This document shows positions 17,439 to 26,939 of a stretch of 45,481 bases of DNA, one piece after another. The translations under genes were made by a program, and so were the position numbers. The notes beneath the pieces are model-generated. The model had not been told where the DNA came from and did not search any database. It saw only the letters and a program-made list of their open reading frames with translations. The stretch lies in assembly GCF_028598555.1 (NCBI RefSeq), contig NZ_JAQRFN010000028.1:1-45481 (forward strand), given 5' to 3'. The DNA comes from Xenorhabdus anantnagensis (GTDB taxonomy: Bacteria > Pseudomonadota > Gammaproteobacteria > Enterobacterales > Enterobacteriaceae). Numbering within the stretch: the first letter of the stretch is position 1; every line of letters starts with the position of its first letter.

Positions 17439-19511
17439 CTACACAGATGCCAAAAAATCCCCCAACTGCCGCTCAACCAGTGTCAGAATGCCATAAAGCG
17501 CCACAGGCTGTTGCTCCTGATTCAATACCTGCACATCCCACATCACGACACCATGTGGCTTATCTTCTGGGGTTTTCTGGACTTTCTTGATCTTCTTCTT
17601 GCAGGTCAAACGAACCTGAATGGTATCGCCGATTTTGACTGGCTCAATGAAACGCAGATTTTCCATACCATAGTTGGCAAGCACGGGTCCCACCGCACCA
17701 TCAACGAACAAGCCCGCAGCAGCCGATACGACAAAATAACCGTGTGCCACACGCTCACCAAACAAAGACTCAGCCGCACCAATTTTATCCATGTGGGCAT
17801 AAAAGTGATCGCCACTCAGGCAAGCGAAATTCACGATATCCGCTTCCGTCACTGTCCGGCGAGCGGTTAGTAAACTTTCACCAATTTCAAGCTGTTCAAA
17901 ATACTTGCGGAATGGATGTATCGGCTCTTCCTTCACTTTCGCACCACGAACCCACTCACGACCAATCGCTGCCAGCATACTTGGGCTGCCTTGAATCGCT
18001 GTGCGCTGCATATAATGTTTCACGGCACGTAAACCGCCCAACTCTTCTCCACCACCAGCACGCCCCGGTCCACCATGTACCAGCATGGGCAACGGAGAAC
18101 CGTGTCCCGTGGATTCCGCAGAAGCCACTTCATCCAACACCAACATACGCCCATGTGCACACGCTGTCGCACGGATCACCTGTACAGCAATTTGCTCATC
18201 TGCCGTCACCAATGAACCCACCAAACTACCTTGCCCCATCAGCGCCAATGCTATCGCCTGCTCGGTATCCTGATACGCCATTAACGTAGAAACCGGCCCA
18301 AAAGCCTCCGTGCTGTGCGCTACCTGATTTGTCATTGGATCAGCACAATAGAGCAACGTCGGTGGGTAGAATGCCCCATTACTGTTGCTATTACCTGTCA
18401 GCACTAATTTATCCAATGAACCGCCACACAAAACCTCGCAACCGCTATTGCGCAATTCGTTGACTCTCGCCTGCACTTCATCCCGCTGCTCCAGATTAAT
18501 TAACGCTCCCATACGCACTTCCGGCAACATGGGATCACCAACTGTCACACCAGACAGCCGTTTGAGCAGTGCTTGTTTGACTGTTTCCATCTGACTGGCA
18601 GGCACAATAACGCGTCGGATAGCCGTACATTTCTGACCAGCCTTTACCGTCATTTCGCGGACAACTTCCTTGATGAATACCCCAAATTCCGGCATATCAG
18701 GCGTAACATCCTCACCTAAAATACAGCAGTTAAGGGAATCGGCTTCCATCGTAAAGGGAATGGATTTTTCTATCAGTCGGGGATGAGCACGCAATTTCTG
18801 CCCCGTTTGTGCCGAGCCGGTGAAAGTCACGGCATCCTGATAATCGAGATGATCAAACAGATCACCAACGCCACCGCAAATCAATTGCAATGCTCCTTCC
18901 GGCACCAAACCGCTGTCGATGATCATTTTCACCATCGCCTGTGTCAATTGGGCGGATGCCGTAGCAGGTTTGATAATCGCCGGCATACCTGCCATCCACG
19001 TTGGAGCCAATTTTTCCAGCATTCCCCAACAAGGAAAGTTAAACGCATTGATATGCAGAGCAACACCGGGACGGGAAGTCAGTACATGACGAGCCACAAA
19101 CTGAGACTGTTTAGACAACGGGATCATCTCATCTTCCGGCCACAGGATATCATCCGGCAATTCACGCCCGGCCAATCCGGCATAAGAGAAAAGTGTCGCC
19201 ACTCCTCCCTCAATATCCACCCAACCATCTGCACGGGTTGCACCTGTTTCGGTGGAAATGGCATACAGTGCTTCTTTGTTGGCAAGCAGGTGTTTTGCAA
19301 CCGCTTTCATCATCTGCGCACGTTGCTGGAACGTCATCGCAGCCAAGGCCTTTCCCCCTTTTTCACGGGCATACTCTAAACTTTCTGTTAACGGCAAACC
19401 TTCCGAAGACACCTGATACAAAGCTTCACCGCTTACTGCATGATGGATGGTTCTGGTGTTGCCTTGCCCATAAACCCAAGCACCACAAATGTAACTCATT
19501 AAATGTTGCAT
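17439..19511 (-). CDS. paaZ: PaaZ, oxepin-CoA hydrolase/3-oxo-5,6-dehydrosuberyl-CoA semialdehyde dehydrogenase
   Basis: A 690-residue fusion enzyme that opens the oxepin-CoA ring and oxidises the resulting aldehyde. The N-terminal aldehyde dehydrogenase (about 1-525) has [28 protein letters not shown] with the catalytic Glu, and [11 protein letters not shown] with the nucleophile Cys. The C-terminal MaoC-type hydratase carries [12 protein letters not shown] with its Asp/His pair. ATG 19511 is chosen because GGAGAAAAAA precedes it and [12 protein letters not shown] fits the family start. It diverges from paaA, sharing the control region 19512-19838. Confidence 0.97.
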   Translation of the reverse strand: MQHLMSYICGAWVYGQGNTRTIHHAVSGEALYQVSSEGLPLTESLEYAREKGGKALAAMTFQQRAQMMKAVAKHLLANKEALYAISTETGATRADGWVDIEGGVATLFSYAGLAGRELPDDILWPEDEMIPLSKQSQFVARHVLTSRPGVALHINAFNFPCWGMLEKLAPTWMAGMPAIIKPATASAQLTQAMVKMIIDSGLVPEGALQLICGGVGDLFDHLDYQDAVTFTGSAQTGQKLRAHPRLIEKSIPFTMEADSLNCCILGEDVTPDMPEFGVFIKEVVREMTVKAGQKCTAIRRVIVPASQMETVKQALLKRLSGVTVGDPMLPEVRMGALINLEQRDEVQARVNELRNSGCEVLCGGSLDKLVLTGNSNSNGAFYPPTLLYCADPMTNQVAHSTEAFGPVSTLMAYQDTEQAIALALMGQGSLVGSLVTADEQIAVQVIRATACAHGRMLVLDEVASAESTGHGSPLPMLVHGGPGRAGGGEELGGLRAVKHYMQRTAIQGSPSMLAAIGREWVRGAKVKEEPIHPFRKYFEQLEIGESLLTARRTVTEADIVNFACLSGDHFYAHMDKIGAAESLFGERVAHGYFVVSAAAGLFVDGAVGPVLANYGMENLRFIEPVKIGDTIQVRLTCKKKIKKVQKTPEDKPHGVVMWDVQVLNQEQQPVALYGILTLVERQLGDFLASV

Positions 19512-19630
19512 TTTTTTCTCCACCGATTTAATTAATGAAACAATCATTAAGTAACAGAATGCTATTTATGTATCACATACATGATTGATAAAACCACTCA
19601 TGAAATTAACAAAATAAAAACATTTGCACT

Positions 19631-19636
19631 GAATCA
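19631..19636 (-). promoter_or_regulatory. PaaX-like half site on the paaZ side
   Basis: On the minus strand this reads AAGTGATTCAG. The core TGATTC is the PaaX recognition element known from E. coli, and the 9-mer AAGTGATTC is shared with the plus-strand copy near paaA. Confidence 0.5.
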
Positions 19637-19708
19637 CTTGTTAATATTCTTGCCGCTACCCAATAAAAATAATTAATCTTTTGTTTTATAAGAAATAAAA
19701 ATCAATAT

Positions 19709-19724
19709 TGTGATGCGGACAACA
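19709..19724 (+). promoter_or_regulatory. CRP-like half site in the paaZ-paaA spacer
   Basis: TGTGATGCGGACAACA has a perfect left arm and a partial right arm of TGTGA-N6-TCACA. CRP and IHF assist paa expression in E. coli, so the site is plausible. Confidence 0.4.
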
Positions 19725-19785
19725 AATACACAAATTTTATGTTTGATATTTTTGTTACTGGTTTGTAGATTTGTAGTTACAAAAG

Positions 19786-19793
19786 TGATTCGC
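19786..19793 (+). promoter_or_regulatory. PaaX-like operator on the paaA side
   Basis: TGATTCGC, within AAAAGTGATTCGCTTTT, matches the core of the E. coli PaaX consensus (WWTRTGATTCGYGWT). It lies about 50 bp before the paaA start. Confidence 0.6.
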
Positions 19794-19838
19794 TTTTATG
19801 TTTCATATCAAAAAATAAGAATCATAACGGAGTCGCAT

Positions 19839-20795
19839 ATGACAACTGATCCACTTCAGGCGAGCTTTGAGGCAAAAAGCTTTGAGGCAAAAATAGCAGC
19901 AGACCTTTCGATTGAGGCCAAAGACTGGATGCCTGAAGCCTATCGCCAAAATCTGATACGCCAGATCGGTCAACACGCACATTCAGAAGTCGTCGGCATG
20001 TTACCGGAAGCCAATTGGATCACCCGCGCCCCGACACTGCGTCGCAAGGCCGTATTGCTGGCGAAAGTCCAAGATGAGGCAGGGCACGGACTGTATCTCT
20101 ATAGCGCCGCCGAAACACTGGGCTGTTCCCGTCAGGACATCTACCAAAAGCTGTTGGATGGCAAGATGAAATATTCTTCGATATTTAACTATCCCACCCT
20201 CAGTTGGGCAGATGTTGGTGTGATTGGCTGGCTGGTGGATGGCGCGGCAATTGTCAATCAGGTGGCCTTGTGTCGCGCTTCTTATGGCCCTTACGCCCGC
20301 GCGATGGTGAAAATCTGCAAGGAAGAAAGTTTCCACCAGCGACAAGGTTATGAGTCGGTCATGGCACTGGCGAAAGGCAGCGAAGATCAACGCGCCATGT
20401 TACAAGATGCCATTAATCGTTTTTGGTGGCCGACATTGATGATGTTTGGCCCCAATGACAGTGATTCCCCCAACAGCGCCCAGAGCATGGCATGGAAAAT
20501 CAAGCGATTCAGCAATGATGAACTACGGCAGAAATTCATCGACAACACTGTGCCCCAGTTGGAAGCCCTGGGCATGACAGCGCCCGATCCTGATCTGGCT
20601 TGGGATGAAGCAACAGGGCATTACCACTTTGGTGAAATCAACTGGGACGAATTCTATCAAGTGCTGAAAGGACAGGGGATCTGCAATCACGAACGTCTGG
20701 AAGCCAAACGCCGGGCTTGGGAAAACGGGAGTTGGGTACGTGAAGCAGCTTCTGTTCACGCCAAGAAAATAGCCGCTAAAAATCGTGCCGCTTAA
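19839..20795 (+). CDS. paaA: PaaA, catalytic subunit of phenylacetyl-CoA 1,2-epoxidase
   Basis: A 318-residue di-iron oxygenase subunit of the PaaABCE complex, which epoxidises the ring of phenylacetyl-CoA. The iron ligands are visible in [14 protein letters not shown] and [10 protein letters not shown] (two E-x-x-H motifs). [13 protein letters not shown] follows near the C-terminal third. The frame is open from 19710, but ATG 19839 is chosen since ACGGAG precedes it and the upstream part crosses the PaaX-like site. The N-terminus has a 15-bp duplication (19863-19877 and 19878-19892), which yields SFEAK twice and is absent from the E. coli protein. Confidence 0.97.
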   Translation: MTTDPLQASFEAKSFEAKIAADLSIEAKDWMPEAYRQNLIRQIGQHAHSEVVGMLPEANWITRAPTLRRKAVLLAKVQDEAGHGLYLYSAAETLGCSRQDIYQKLLDGKMKYSSIFNYPTLSWADVGVIGWLVDGAAIVNQVALCRASYGPYARAMVKICKEESFHQRQGYESVMALAKGSEDQRAMLQDAINRFWWPTLMMFGPNDSDSPNSAQSMAWKIKRFSNDELRQKFIDNTVPQLEALGMTAPDPDLAWDEATGHYHFGEINWDEFYQVLKGQGICNHERLEAKRRAWENGSWVREAASVHAKKIAAKNRAA

Positions 20796-20836
20796 TTGCT
20801 CACTTTATCTGAACAGTATCAAAGGGAGTGAATCTA

Positions 20837-21124
20837 ATGAACGATACCGATTGGCCACTGTATGAAGTCTTCGTCCGCAGTAAACAGGGATTAGCGCACC
20901 GCCATGTTGGCAGCCTCCACGCGGCAGATGATCAAATGGCACTGGAGAACGCTCGCGATGCCTACACCCGGCGCAATGAAGGCTGCTCCATCTGGGTCGT
21001 GCAATCCATCCATCTGGTGGCTTCACAACCGGAAGAACGCGGTGCTTTTTTCGAACCTTCAGAGGACAAAATTTACCGCCATCCGACTTTCTACGCCATT
21101 CCTGATGGCATCAAAAATATGTAG
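20837..21124 (+). CDS. paaB: PaaB, structural subunit of phenylacetyl-CoA epoxidase
   Basis: A 95-residue bridging subunit of the PaaABCE complex. The body WPLYEVFVRSKQGLAHRHVG and ALENARDAYTRRNEGCSIWV match the family closely. ATG 20837 is chosen over the GTG at 20828 because AAAGGGAG at 20821-20828 is then a correctly spaced ribosome site. The gap to paaC is 11 bp, so it is part of one operon. Confidence 0.95.
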   Translation: MNDTDWPLYEVFVRSKQGLAHRHVGSLHAADDQMALENARDAYTRRNEGCSIWVVQSIHLVASQPEERGAFFEPSEDKIYRHPTFYAIPDGIKNM

Positions 21125-21135
21125 GAGATGGGAAG

Positions 21136-21942
21136 ATGAATATACACAGCGTCTCATCACCCAAGCATGTTCTACTCAACCATGCTCCACTCAACCATGC
21201 TCTACTCAAATACGTGCTTCGTCAGGGAGATACCCCACTGATTCTGGCACAACGCCTGTGCGAGTGGTGTGGACACGCGCCAGAGCTGGAAATAGACCTC
21301 GCCCTGTCCAATATTGGTCTCGATCTACTGGGACAAGCACGCCATTTCCTCAGTTATGCAGCCACCCTTTCAGAAAACGGGTTGAATGAAGATCATTTGG
21401 CATTTGGGCGCGATGAGCGAGAATTCTTCAATTTGCTGCTGGTGGAACAACCCAATGGCGGCTACAACGACACATTGGTGCGCCAGTTTTTTATCGATAC
21501 CTATCACGTCCTGCTGCATCAGGTTCTGGGACAAAGCCGTGACCCCCAATTGGCAGCCATCAGTGCCAAGTCATTAAAAGAAGTGGAATATCACCTGCGA
21601 TTCAGCCGGGGCTGGATGATTAGATTGGGGGATGGAACAGAACTGAGCCATGAGAAAATCCAGCAGTCCATCAACCAACTGTGGCGCTTTACCGGCGAAT
21701 TATTCCATTGCGACGAAATAGAGCAGCAACTGGCAGAAGAAGGTATTGCCGTTGATCCCAATACCCTGCATGAACCGTGGCTGCAAATCATCAAGGAAAC
21801 ATTCGCCGAAGCCACGTTAGAAATGCCACAGGAGTCACCTTATCGACAAGGTGGAAAGCAAGGACTGCATACAGAACATTTGGGATACATATTGGCAGAA
21901 ATGCAGTACCTGCAACACACCTATCCCGACTGCAACTGGTAG
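21136..21942 (+). CDS. paaC: PaaC, structural subunit of phenylacetyl-CoA epoxidase
   Basis: A 268-residue ferritin-like protein that supports PaaA. Family blocks include LCEWCGHAPELEIDLALSNI, NIGLDLLGQARHFLSY, LVEQPNGGYND and FSRGWMIRLGDGTE. The E. coli protein is about 20 residues shorter at the N-terminus. Here the extra part contains three 15-bp tandem units (21166-21180, 21181-21195, 21196-21210) encoding HVLLN, HAPLN and HALLK. It starts after GGAGATGGGAAG. Confidence 0.95.
   Translation: MNIHSVSSPKHVLLNHAPLNHALLKYVLRQGDTPLILAQRLCEWCGHAPELEIDLALSNIGLDLLGQARHFLSYAATLSENGLNEDHLAFGRDEREFFNLLLVEQPNGGYNDTLVRQFFIDTYHVLLHQVLGQSRDPQLAAISAKSLKEVEYHLRFSRGWMIRLGDGTELSHEKIQQSINQLWRFTGELFHCDEIEQQLAEEGIAVDPNTLHEPWLQIIKETFAEATLEMPQESPYRQGGKQGLHTEHLGYILAEMQYLQHTYPDCNW
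21166..21210 (+). repeat. Three 15-bp tandem units in paaC
   Basis: CATGTTCTACTCAAC, CATGCTCCACTCAAC and CATGCTCTACTCAAA lie head to tail and keep the reading frame, lengthening the PaaC N-terminus. Confidence 0.9.
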
Positions 21943-21970
21943 TAAAAATGGATAGCAACGGGAGGAAATC

Positions 21971-22489
21971 ATGGAACAGCAATGCAATATACACTTTCAT
22001 TCAGAGATTCAGCCGCCGGAAATTCACCAAATCTGGCAATGTCTGCACCAAATTGCCGATCCAGAACTGCCTGCGCTCTCCATTACCGATCTTGGCATGA
22101 TACGGGCTGTCACTCCGTTACAAAACGGCTGGCGGGTGACATTTACCCCGACCTATTCCGGCTGTCCCGCAACGGAATACCTCATCGAAACCATTCAGGA
22201 AACACTGGCACAAGCCGGCTTTTCTCCGGTGTATATCGAAGTGAGTCTGGCCCCTGCGTGGACAACCGACTGGATAAAGGCCGATGCCAGACAACGCTTG
22301 CGAGAATCCGGTATTGCGCCACCTCAGGGATTGGCTTGTGAAAAAACAGCGGACATGGAACCCATCACCTGCCCGTGCTGCGGCAGTCATGAAACAGAAA
22401 AAATCAGCGAATTCGGTTCCACTGCCTGTAAAGCGCTTTATCGCTGTCGAGATTGTTTGGAACCGTTTGATTATTTCAAATGCATTTAA
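21971..22489 (+). CDS. paaD: PaaD, Fe-S maturation factor-like protein of the Paa pathway
   Basis: A 172-residue protein with an N-terminal DUF59/MIP18-like domain (DPELPALSITDLGMI, FTPTYSGCPATEYLI) and a C-terminal zinc-ribbon-like region (CPCCGS, GSTACKALYRCRDC, FDYFKC). PaaD is thought to help build the Fe-S cluster of PaaE. The GGAGG at 21961-21965 precedes ATG 21971. It is in the paa operon. Confidence 0.94.
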   Translation: MEQQCNIHFHSEIQPPEIHQIWQCLHQIADPELPALSITDLGMIRAVTPLQNGWRVTFTPTYSGCPATEYLIETIQETLAQAGFSPVYIEVSLAPAWTTDWIKADARQRLRESGIAPPQGLACEKTADMEPITCPCCGSHETEKISEFGSTACKALYRCRDCLEPFDYFKCI

Positions 22490-22515
22490 CGAGAGATTTA
22501 CCGAGGGAGTAGAAG

Positions 22516-23727
22516 ATGTCTACTGTTCATCAAGCTCGTCATCAAGCACACTCACATGATTTTCACAGCCATGGTTTTCACAGTCATGGTTTTCACAGTC
22601 ATAGCTTTCACAGTCATGGTTTTCACAGTCATAGCTTTCACAGTCATAGCTTTCACCGCTATAGTTTTCACCACTTAAGCATTGCCGCCATCGAACGGGA
22701 AACACCAGATTCCGTCATCCTTACCCTGCATATTCCCGATGAGCTGAAAAAACATTTCTGCTATCACCCCGGCCAGCATCTGACACTCAAGGCGAAAGTG
22801 AATAACGAAGAACTACGCCGCTGCTACTCCATCTGTAGCTCACCGCTGGATGGCGTGTTACAAATTGGCGTCAAAGCCATCTATCAAGGCCGTTTTTCGA
22901 CCTTCATCAACCAGCAATTAAAAGTCGGGGATAAGCTGGAAGTCATGCAGCCACAAGGCAGTTTTGGCCATCGCCCCAATACAGACCAACAGGGACATTA
23001 TTTGGCCATCGCCGCCGGTTCGGGTATCACTCCCATTCTATCGATCATCAAAAGTACGCTGGCACTGGAACCGAATAGCACCTTCACCCTGATCTATGGC
23101 AATCGCACCAGCCGCTCCGTCATGTTCAAAGAGGCATTGGCCGATCTCAAAAATCGCTACCTGACCCGTTTTCAGGTGTTGTACCTGTTCAGTCAGGAAA
23201 CCACCGATAGCCCACTGTTTAATGGACGCATTGATACTGAACACCTGCATCGCATCGGCAAAACTCTGCTTAATTTTGCTCAGTTTGACCATGCTTTTCT
23301 CTGTGGTCCTGAAACCATGTTGGATGATGCCCATTCTGCGCTGGAGCAGGCGGGAATGCCTGCTGAGCGCATCCATAGTGAACGTTTCAATACCGGACGC
23401 ACTCACGCCGCGGCGGGTTCCCGCCCTGCTAATCTCGCAGAGCGCAGTGAAACCCGCGTTGAGATCCATTTGGATGGCCGCACCCTCAACATTGCCATGA
23501 ACGCCGAAGATGACAGCATCCTTGATGCCGCATTGCGTCAGGGTGCAGATTTGCCCTACGCCTGCAAAGGAGGGGTATGTGCTACCTGTAAATGCCAACT
23601 TAAATCCGGCGAAGTGGACATGAGGGTGAATTACAGCCTCGAACCCGATCAATTGGCTGCCGGTTATATCTTAAGTTGCCAGTCATGGCCAAAAGGCGAT
23701 GGCGTGGTTGTCGATTTTGACGTCTAG
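22516..23727 (+). CDS. paaE: PaaE, reductase subunit of phenylacetyl-CoA epoxidase, with His-rich N-terminal repeats
   Basis: A 403-residue reductase that passes electrons from NADPH through FAD and a [2Fe-2S] cluster to PaaA. FAD site: RRCYSICSSPLDG. NAD(P) site: AIAAGSGITPILS. Plant-type [2Fe-2S] ligands: CKGGVCATC with a later Cys in ILSCQSW. E. coli PaaE has about 356 residues; the extra length is an N-terminal tail with seven pentapeptides of the type FHSHG/FHSHS (22561-22665). The first conserved residues after it, SFHHLSIAAIERE, align with TFHSLTVAKVESE of E. coli, so the repeat unit may have grown from the native FHS segment. Metal binding by the tail is possible but untested. Confidence 0.96.
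   Translation: MSTVHQARHQAHSHDFHSHGFHSHGFHSHSFHSHGFHSHSFHSHSFHRYSFHHLSIAAIERETPDSVILTLHIPDELKKHFCYHPGQHLTLKAKVNNEELRRCYSICSSPLDGVLQIGVKAIYQGRFSTFINQQLKVGDKLEVMQPQGSFGHRPNTDQQGHYLAIAAGSGITPILSIIKSTLALEPNSTFTLIYGNRTSRSVMFKEALADLKNRYLTRFQVLYLFSQETTDSPLFNGRIDTEHLHRIGKTLLNFAQFDHAFLCGPETMLDDAHSALEQAGMPAERIHSERFNTGRTHAAAGSRPANLAERSETRVEIHLDGRTLNIAMNAEDDSILDAALRQGADLPYACKGGVCATCKCQLKSGEVDMRVNYSLEPDQLAAGYILSCQSWPKGDGVVVDFDV
22561..22665 (+). repeat. Seven 15-bp tandem units in paaE (FHSHG/S repeats)
   Basis: Units of the form TTTCACAGTCATGGT start at 22561, 22576, 22591, 22606, 22621, 22636 and 22651, with a partial eighth at 22666. They alternate in the last codon (Gly or Ser) and stay in frame. Confidence 0.95.
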
Positions 23728-23760
23728 CAGTGATATCTAAATAGATAGCGAGGAGCCGCC

Positions 23761-24534
23761 ATGAAGCAGGAATGGATTTTATGCCACCAGCAGCAAAGAG
23801 TGCGCACATTGACCCTAAACCGACCAGAAGTACGCAACGCTCTCAGCAATGACTGCCTCGAACAACTTGTGCAGCAATTGGAACTGGCAGATGCAGATAA
23901 CGAGACAGGAGCGATTGTTATTACGGGATCAATGCGCTGTTTTGCTGCCGGGGCAGACCTGAAAGAACTACAAAAACAAAGCGTTGCTACAGCCATCACT
24001 GATCTCCGCCCGCAACTCTGGCAACGTTTACACCATATCAGCAAGCCTCTGATCGCTGCCGTAAATGGCTACGCACTTGGGGCTGGCTGCGAACTGGCAT
24101 TGGCTTGTGATTTAGTGATTTGTGGAGAAAACGCCCGTTTTGGTCTGCCAGAAATTACCTTGGGGCTGATACCGGGAGCGGGGGGAACACAACGCCTCAT
24201 CCGCAGTGTTGGCAAAGCGCTTGCTTACCAGATGGTACTAACCGGAGAAGCTATCGGTTCCCATCAAGCCCAGGAAGCGGGGCTGGTCAGCGAGGTTTGC
24301 ACTGATGCCCTGACGTTAGAACGTGCCGAACAGATCGCACAACGCATCAGTGAGTTTTCCCCTCTGGCACTGCGGGCAGCCAAAGCCGCTCTCAAAGTCG
24401 CACAAGAAACAAGTTTGTCACAAGGGTTGCTCGCCGAACGCCAACACTTTGTTGCTTTGGCGGGAACAACCGATCGGCAGGAAGGCATCACTGCCTTTCT
24501 GGAAAAACGCCAACCAATTTTCAAAGGATATTGA
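23761..24534 (+). CDS. paaF: PaaF, 2,3-dehydroadipyl-CoA hydratase
   Basis: A 257-residue crotonase-fold enzyme that hydrates 2,3-dehydroadipyl-CoA to 3-hydroxyadipyl-CoA. The oxyanion-hole segments FAAGADLKEL and NGYALGAGCELAL and the catalytic Glu region FGLPEITLGLIPGAGGTQRL are visible. GAGGAGCC precedes the start. The gap to paaG is 3 bp. The closest family match is PaaF rather than PaaG, judged from the C-terminus FLEKRQPIFKGY and the LPEITLG motif. Confidence 0.95.
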   Translation: MKQEWILCHQQQRVRTLTLNRPEVRNALSNDCLEQLVQQLELADADNETGAIVITGSMRCFAAGADLKELQKQSVATAITDLRPQLWQRLHHISKPLIAAVNGYALGAGCELALACDLVICGENARFGLPEITLGLIPGAGGTQRLIRSVGKALAYQMVLTGEAIGSHQAQEAGLVSEVCTDALTLERAEQIAQRISEFSPLALRAAKAALKVAQETSLSQGLLAERQHFVALAGTTDRQEGITAFLEKRQPIFKGY

Positions 24535-24537
24535 TAG

Positions 24538-25335
24538 ATGGAAAACATGCCAATAGTACTCACTGATATCAATGCAGGTGTCCTGAGTATTACTCTCAAC
24601 CGTCCAGAATCTCTCAATAGCTTTAACGAAGAACTGCACCAACAATTAAGTAAGGCCATGGATATGGCTGAACAGGATGAATCTGTGCGCTGTGTCCTGC
24701 TCACAGGCACCGGGCGCGGCTTCTGTTCCGGGCAAGATTTAAGTGATCGCAATTCCATCATCTCTCATGGTGATACCCCCGATCTCGGCCAATCTGTTGA
24801 ACACTACTATAATCCTCTCATTCGACGCATGACTTCCCTGCCCAAACCCATTATCTGCGCCGTCAACGGTGTGGCTGCGGGTGCCGGTGTCTCCCTCGCC
24901 CTGGCCTGTGACATTGTCATCGCATCCCGTACGGCCAGCTTCATTCAGGTTTTCTGTCGCATTGGCCTGACACCCGATTCTGGTGGTAGCTGGTTCCTGC
25001 CCCATAAAATTGGACAAGCACGAGCCATGGGAATGGCATTATTGGGAGAAAAAATCAGCGCTGAGCAAGCACTGGCTTGGGGCATGATCTGGCAAGTCGT
25101 CGAACCCGAAGAGTTGGAAGATAAAACACAGGAACTCGCCAGACACCTTGCCACCCAACCCACCGTAGCACTTGGCTGCATCAAGCAAGCGACTTATGCC
25201 GCAGTATCCAATACGCTGGATCAACATCTTGATCTCGAACGTGATTTACAACGTCGTTGCGGACACAGTGAAGATTTCCGTGAGGGTATCAGTGCATTCA
25301 TGGAAAAACGCCAGCCAACGTTCAGGGGGAAATAA
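24538..25335 (+). CDS. paaG: PaaG, ring 1,2-epoxyphenylacetyl-CoA isomerase
   Basis: A 265-residue crotonase-fold isomerase that converts the epoxide to oxepin-CoA, and also shifts a double bond later in the pathway. FCSGQDLSDRNS and NGVAAGAGVSLAL form the oxyanion hole; RIGLTPDSGGSWFLP includes the catalytic Asp (LTPDSGG), the PaaG-type replacement for the hydratase Glu. The start is ATG 24538, or ATG 24547 three codons on. It overlaps no neighbour but has spacers of only 3 and 2 bp. Confidence 0.95.
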   Translation: MENMPIVLTDINAGVLSITLNRPESLNSFNEELHQQLSKAMDMAEQDESVRCVLLTGTGRGFCSGQDLSDRNSIISHGDTPDLGQSVEHYYNPLIRRMTSLPKPIICAVNGVAAGAGVSLALACDIVIASRTASFIQVFCRIGLTPDSGGSWFLPHKIGQARAMGMALLGEKISAEQALAWGMIWQVVEPEELEDKTQELARHLATQPTVALGCIKQATYAAVSNTLDQHLDLERDLQRRCGHSEDFREGISAFMEKRQPTFRGK

Positions 25336-25337
25336 TC

Positions 25338-26939
25338 ATGACCACGCCTCTGCTCCACGGTCCCATCGCCGTCATTGGGGCGGGAACAATGGGGATCGGC
25401 ATTGCTCAGGTCGCGGCTCAAGCAGGACATTCCGTCCTGCTGTTTGATGTCAATGGTGAAGCAGCCAGTCAGGCACTGGATAATCTACGCACCCGCCTGT
25501 ATCAACGTGTGGAAGCAGGCAAAGCAGAAGCCGGCACAACAGAAGCCCTGTTACAGCGCATCACTCAGGTCAATTCATTACATGCCCTGGCATCGTGTGG
25601 GCTGGTGATTGAGGCCATTGTCGAGCAATTGGAAGCTAAACAGAATCTCTTCCAACAACTGGAATCCATTTGTTCAAACCAAACCCTGTTTACCAGCAAC
25701 ACCTCATCATTATCGATTACCGCCATTGCCCGTGTCCTGTCTATGCCACAGCGCATGGCTGGACTACATTTTTTCAACCCGGCTCCCCTGATGAGGCTGG
25801 TAGAAATCATACAGGGCCTGGAAACGTCCCCCCGAACTGTAGCAACGCTAAAAACCCTCGTGACTGGCTGGAAAAAACAGCCTGTGATTTGCCGTTCTAC
25901 ACCGGGGTTTATCGTCAATCGCATCGCCCGTCCATTCTATGCAGAAGCCTTGCGTGCACTGGAAGAGCAAATTGCAGCTCCCGCCACGCTGGATGCAATT
26001 CTCAAAGAGTCTGGTGGCTTCGCGATGGGGCCATTACAACTGATGGATTTAATCGGCCACGACGTTAACTACGCCGTGACTGAATCCCTGTTCCATGCTT
26101 TCCACAACGATCCCCGCTTCCAGCCTTCATTGCAACAGAAAGAGCTGGTGGATGCCGATCATCTCGGACGCAAACGTGGTCGCGGGTTCTACGTTTATGA
26201 CGTAAAGAGAAAAGATACTCAGCCACAACCCAAAATAGAACCGAAACAGAGCAGAACCCAAAAACAACCGCTGCGGATCAAAGCAACGGGAAATTGGGCC
26301 GGATTGCCTCATTTTGTTGCCCTGCTACAGAAACCAGAATTGCAGCAATACGGAATCATCTTCGAAGAAAGCAAAAATGACCGATTCCACTCCCCGACCT
26401 TACAAATTGATGACGTACTCTTGGCACTGACCAAGGGGAGAACCTGCGCCCAGATTGCTGACGAAGTCAGAGCACCTGTGATGCAATTTGACCTTTCTGC
26501 CAATCACCAATCGGCTTCCATCATTACACTCAGTGCTGCCTGCCAGAATACGCCGCAACAAACAGCAAAAGTGATCGGCTTTCTGCAATCTCTCGGCAAG
26601 CAAGTGATTCACCTGCCGGATTACCCTGCCTTGCTAACGATGCGTACCGTCGCCATGCTGTGCAACGAAGCACTGGATGTCATCAACAAAGGGATCGCCA
26701 GTGCTGAAGATATCGATCTGGCGATGTGCCACGGTGTGAATTATCCTATCGGCCCGCTGGCATGGGGTAATCAATTGGGTTGGAAACATATTCTCAGTAC
26801 GCTGGAAAACTTGCAGAAATTCTATGGGGAACCCCGTTACCGCCCTGCTCCCCTGCTGCGTCAGCTAGCGGCTGGGCATGCCCAGCTATCCCTCCCGCCG
26901 GTCGGAAATCACAAGAAAGGGGGTGCCCATGCAAGATAA
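25338..26939 (+). CDS. paaH: PaaH, 3-hydroxyadipyl-CoA dehydrogenase
   Basis: A 533-residue enzyme that oxidises 3-hydroxyadipyl-CoA with NAD+. The NAD-binding GAGTMGIGIAQVAAQAG is at the N-terminus; the catalytic His is in AGLHFFNPAPLMRLVE; RSTPGFIVNRIARPF closes the first domain. A charged, Lys/Gln-rich linker (about residues 285-320) precedes a second 3-hydroxyacyl-CoA dehydrogenase C-terminal domain (NYPIGPLAWGNQLGW). The E. coli protein has 475 residues, so linker and tail are longer here. CAGGGGGA lies before the start, and the end overlaps paaI by 11 bp. Confidence 0.95.
   Translation: MTTPLLHGPIAVIGAGTMGIGIAQVAAQAGHSVLLFDVNGEAASQALDNLRTRLYQRVEAGKAEAGTTEALLQRITQVNSLHALASCGLVIEAIVEQLEAKQNLFQQLESICSNQTLFTSNTSSLSITAIARVLSMPQRMAGLHFFNPAPLMRLVEIIQGLETSPRTVATLKTLVTGWKKQPVICRSTPGFIVNRIARPFYAEALRALEEQIAAPATLDAILKESGGFAMGPLQLMDLIGHDVNYAVTESLFHAFHNDPRFQPSLQQKELVDADHLGRKRGRGFYVYDVKRKDTQPQPKIEPKQSRTQKQPLRIKATGNWAGLPHFVALLQKPELQQYGIIFEESKNDRFHSPTLQIDDVLLALTKGRTCAQIADEVRAPVMQFDLSANHQSASIITLSAACQNTPQQTAKVIGFLQSLGKQVIHLPDYPALLTMRTVAMLCNEALDVINKGIASAEDIDLAMCHGVNYPIGPLAWGNQLGWKHILSTLENLQKFYGEPRYRPAPLLRQLAAGHAQLSLPPVGNHKKGGAHAR

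Noticed and set aside
22520-22705. Cys-rich antisense ORF over the paaE repeat (CESYDCEN pattern)
   Set aside because: It is the complement of the FHSHG repeats, without a ribosome site or homology; an artefact of the repeat.
23038-23652. 204-residue antisense ORF inside paaE
   Set aside because: It follows the codon pattern of paaE on the other strand, with no domain or ribosome site.
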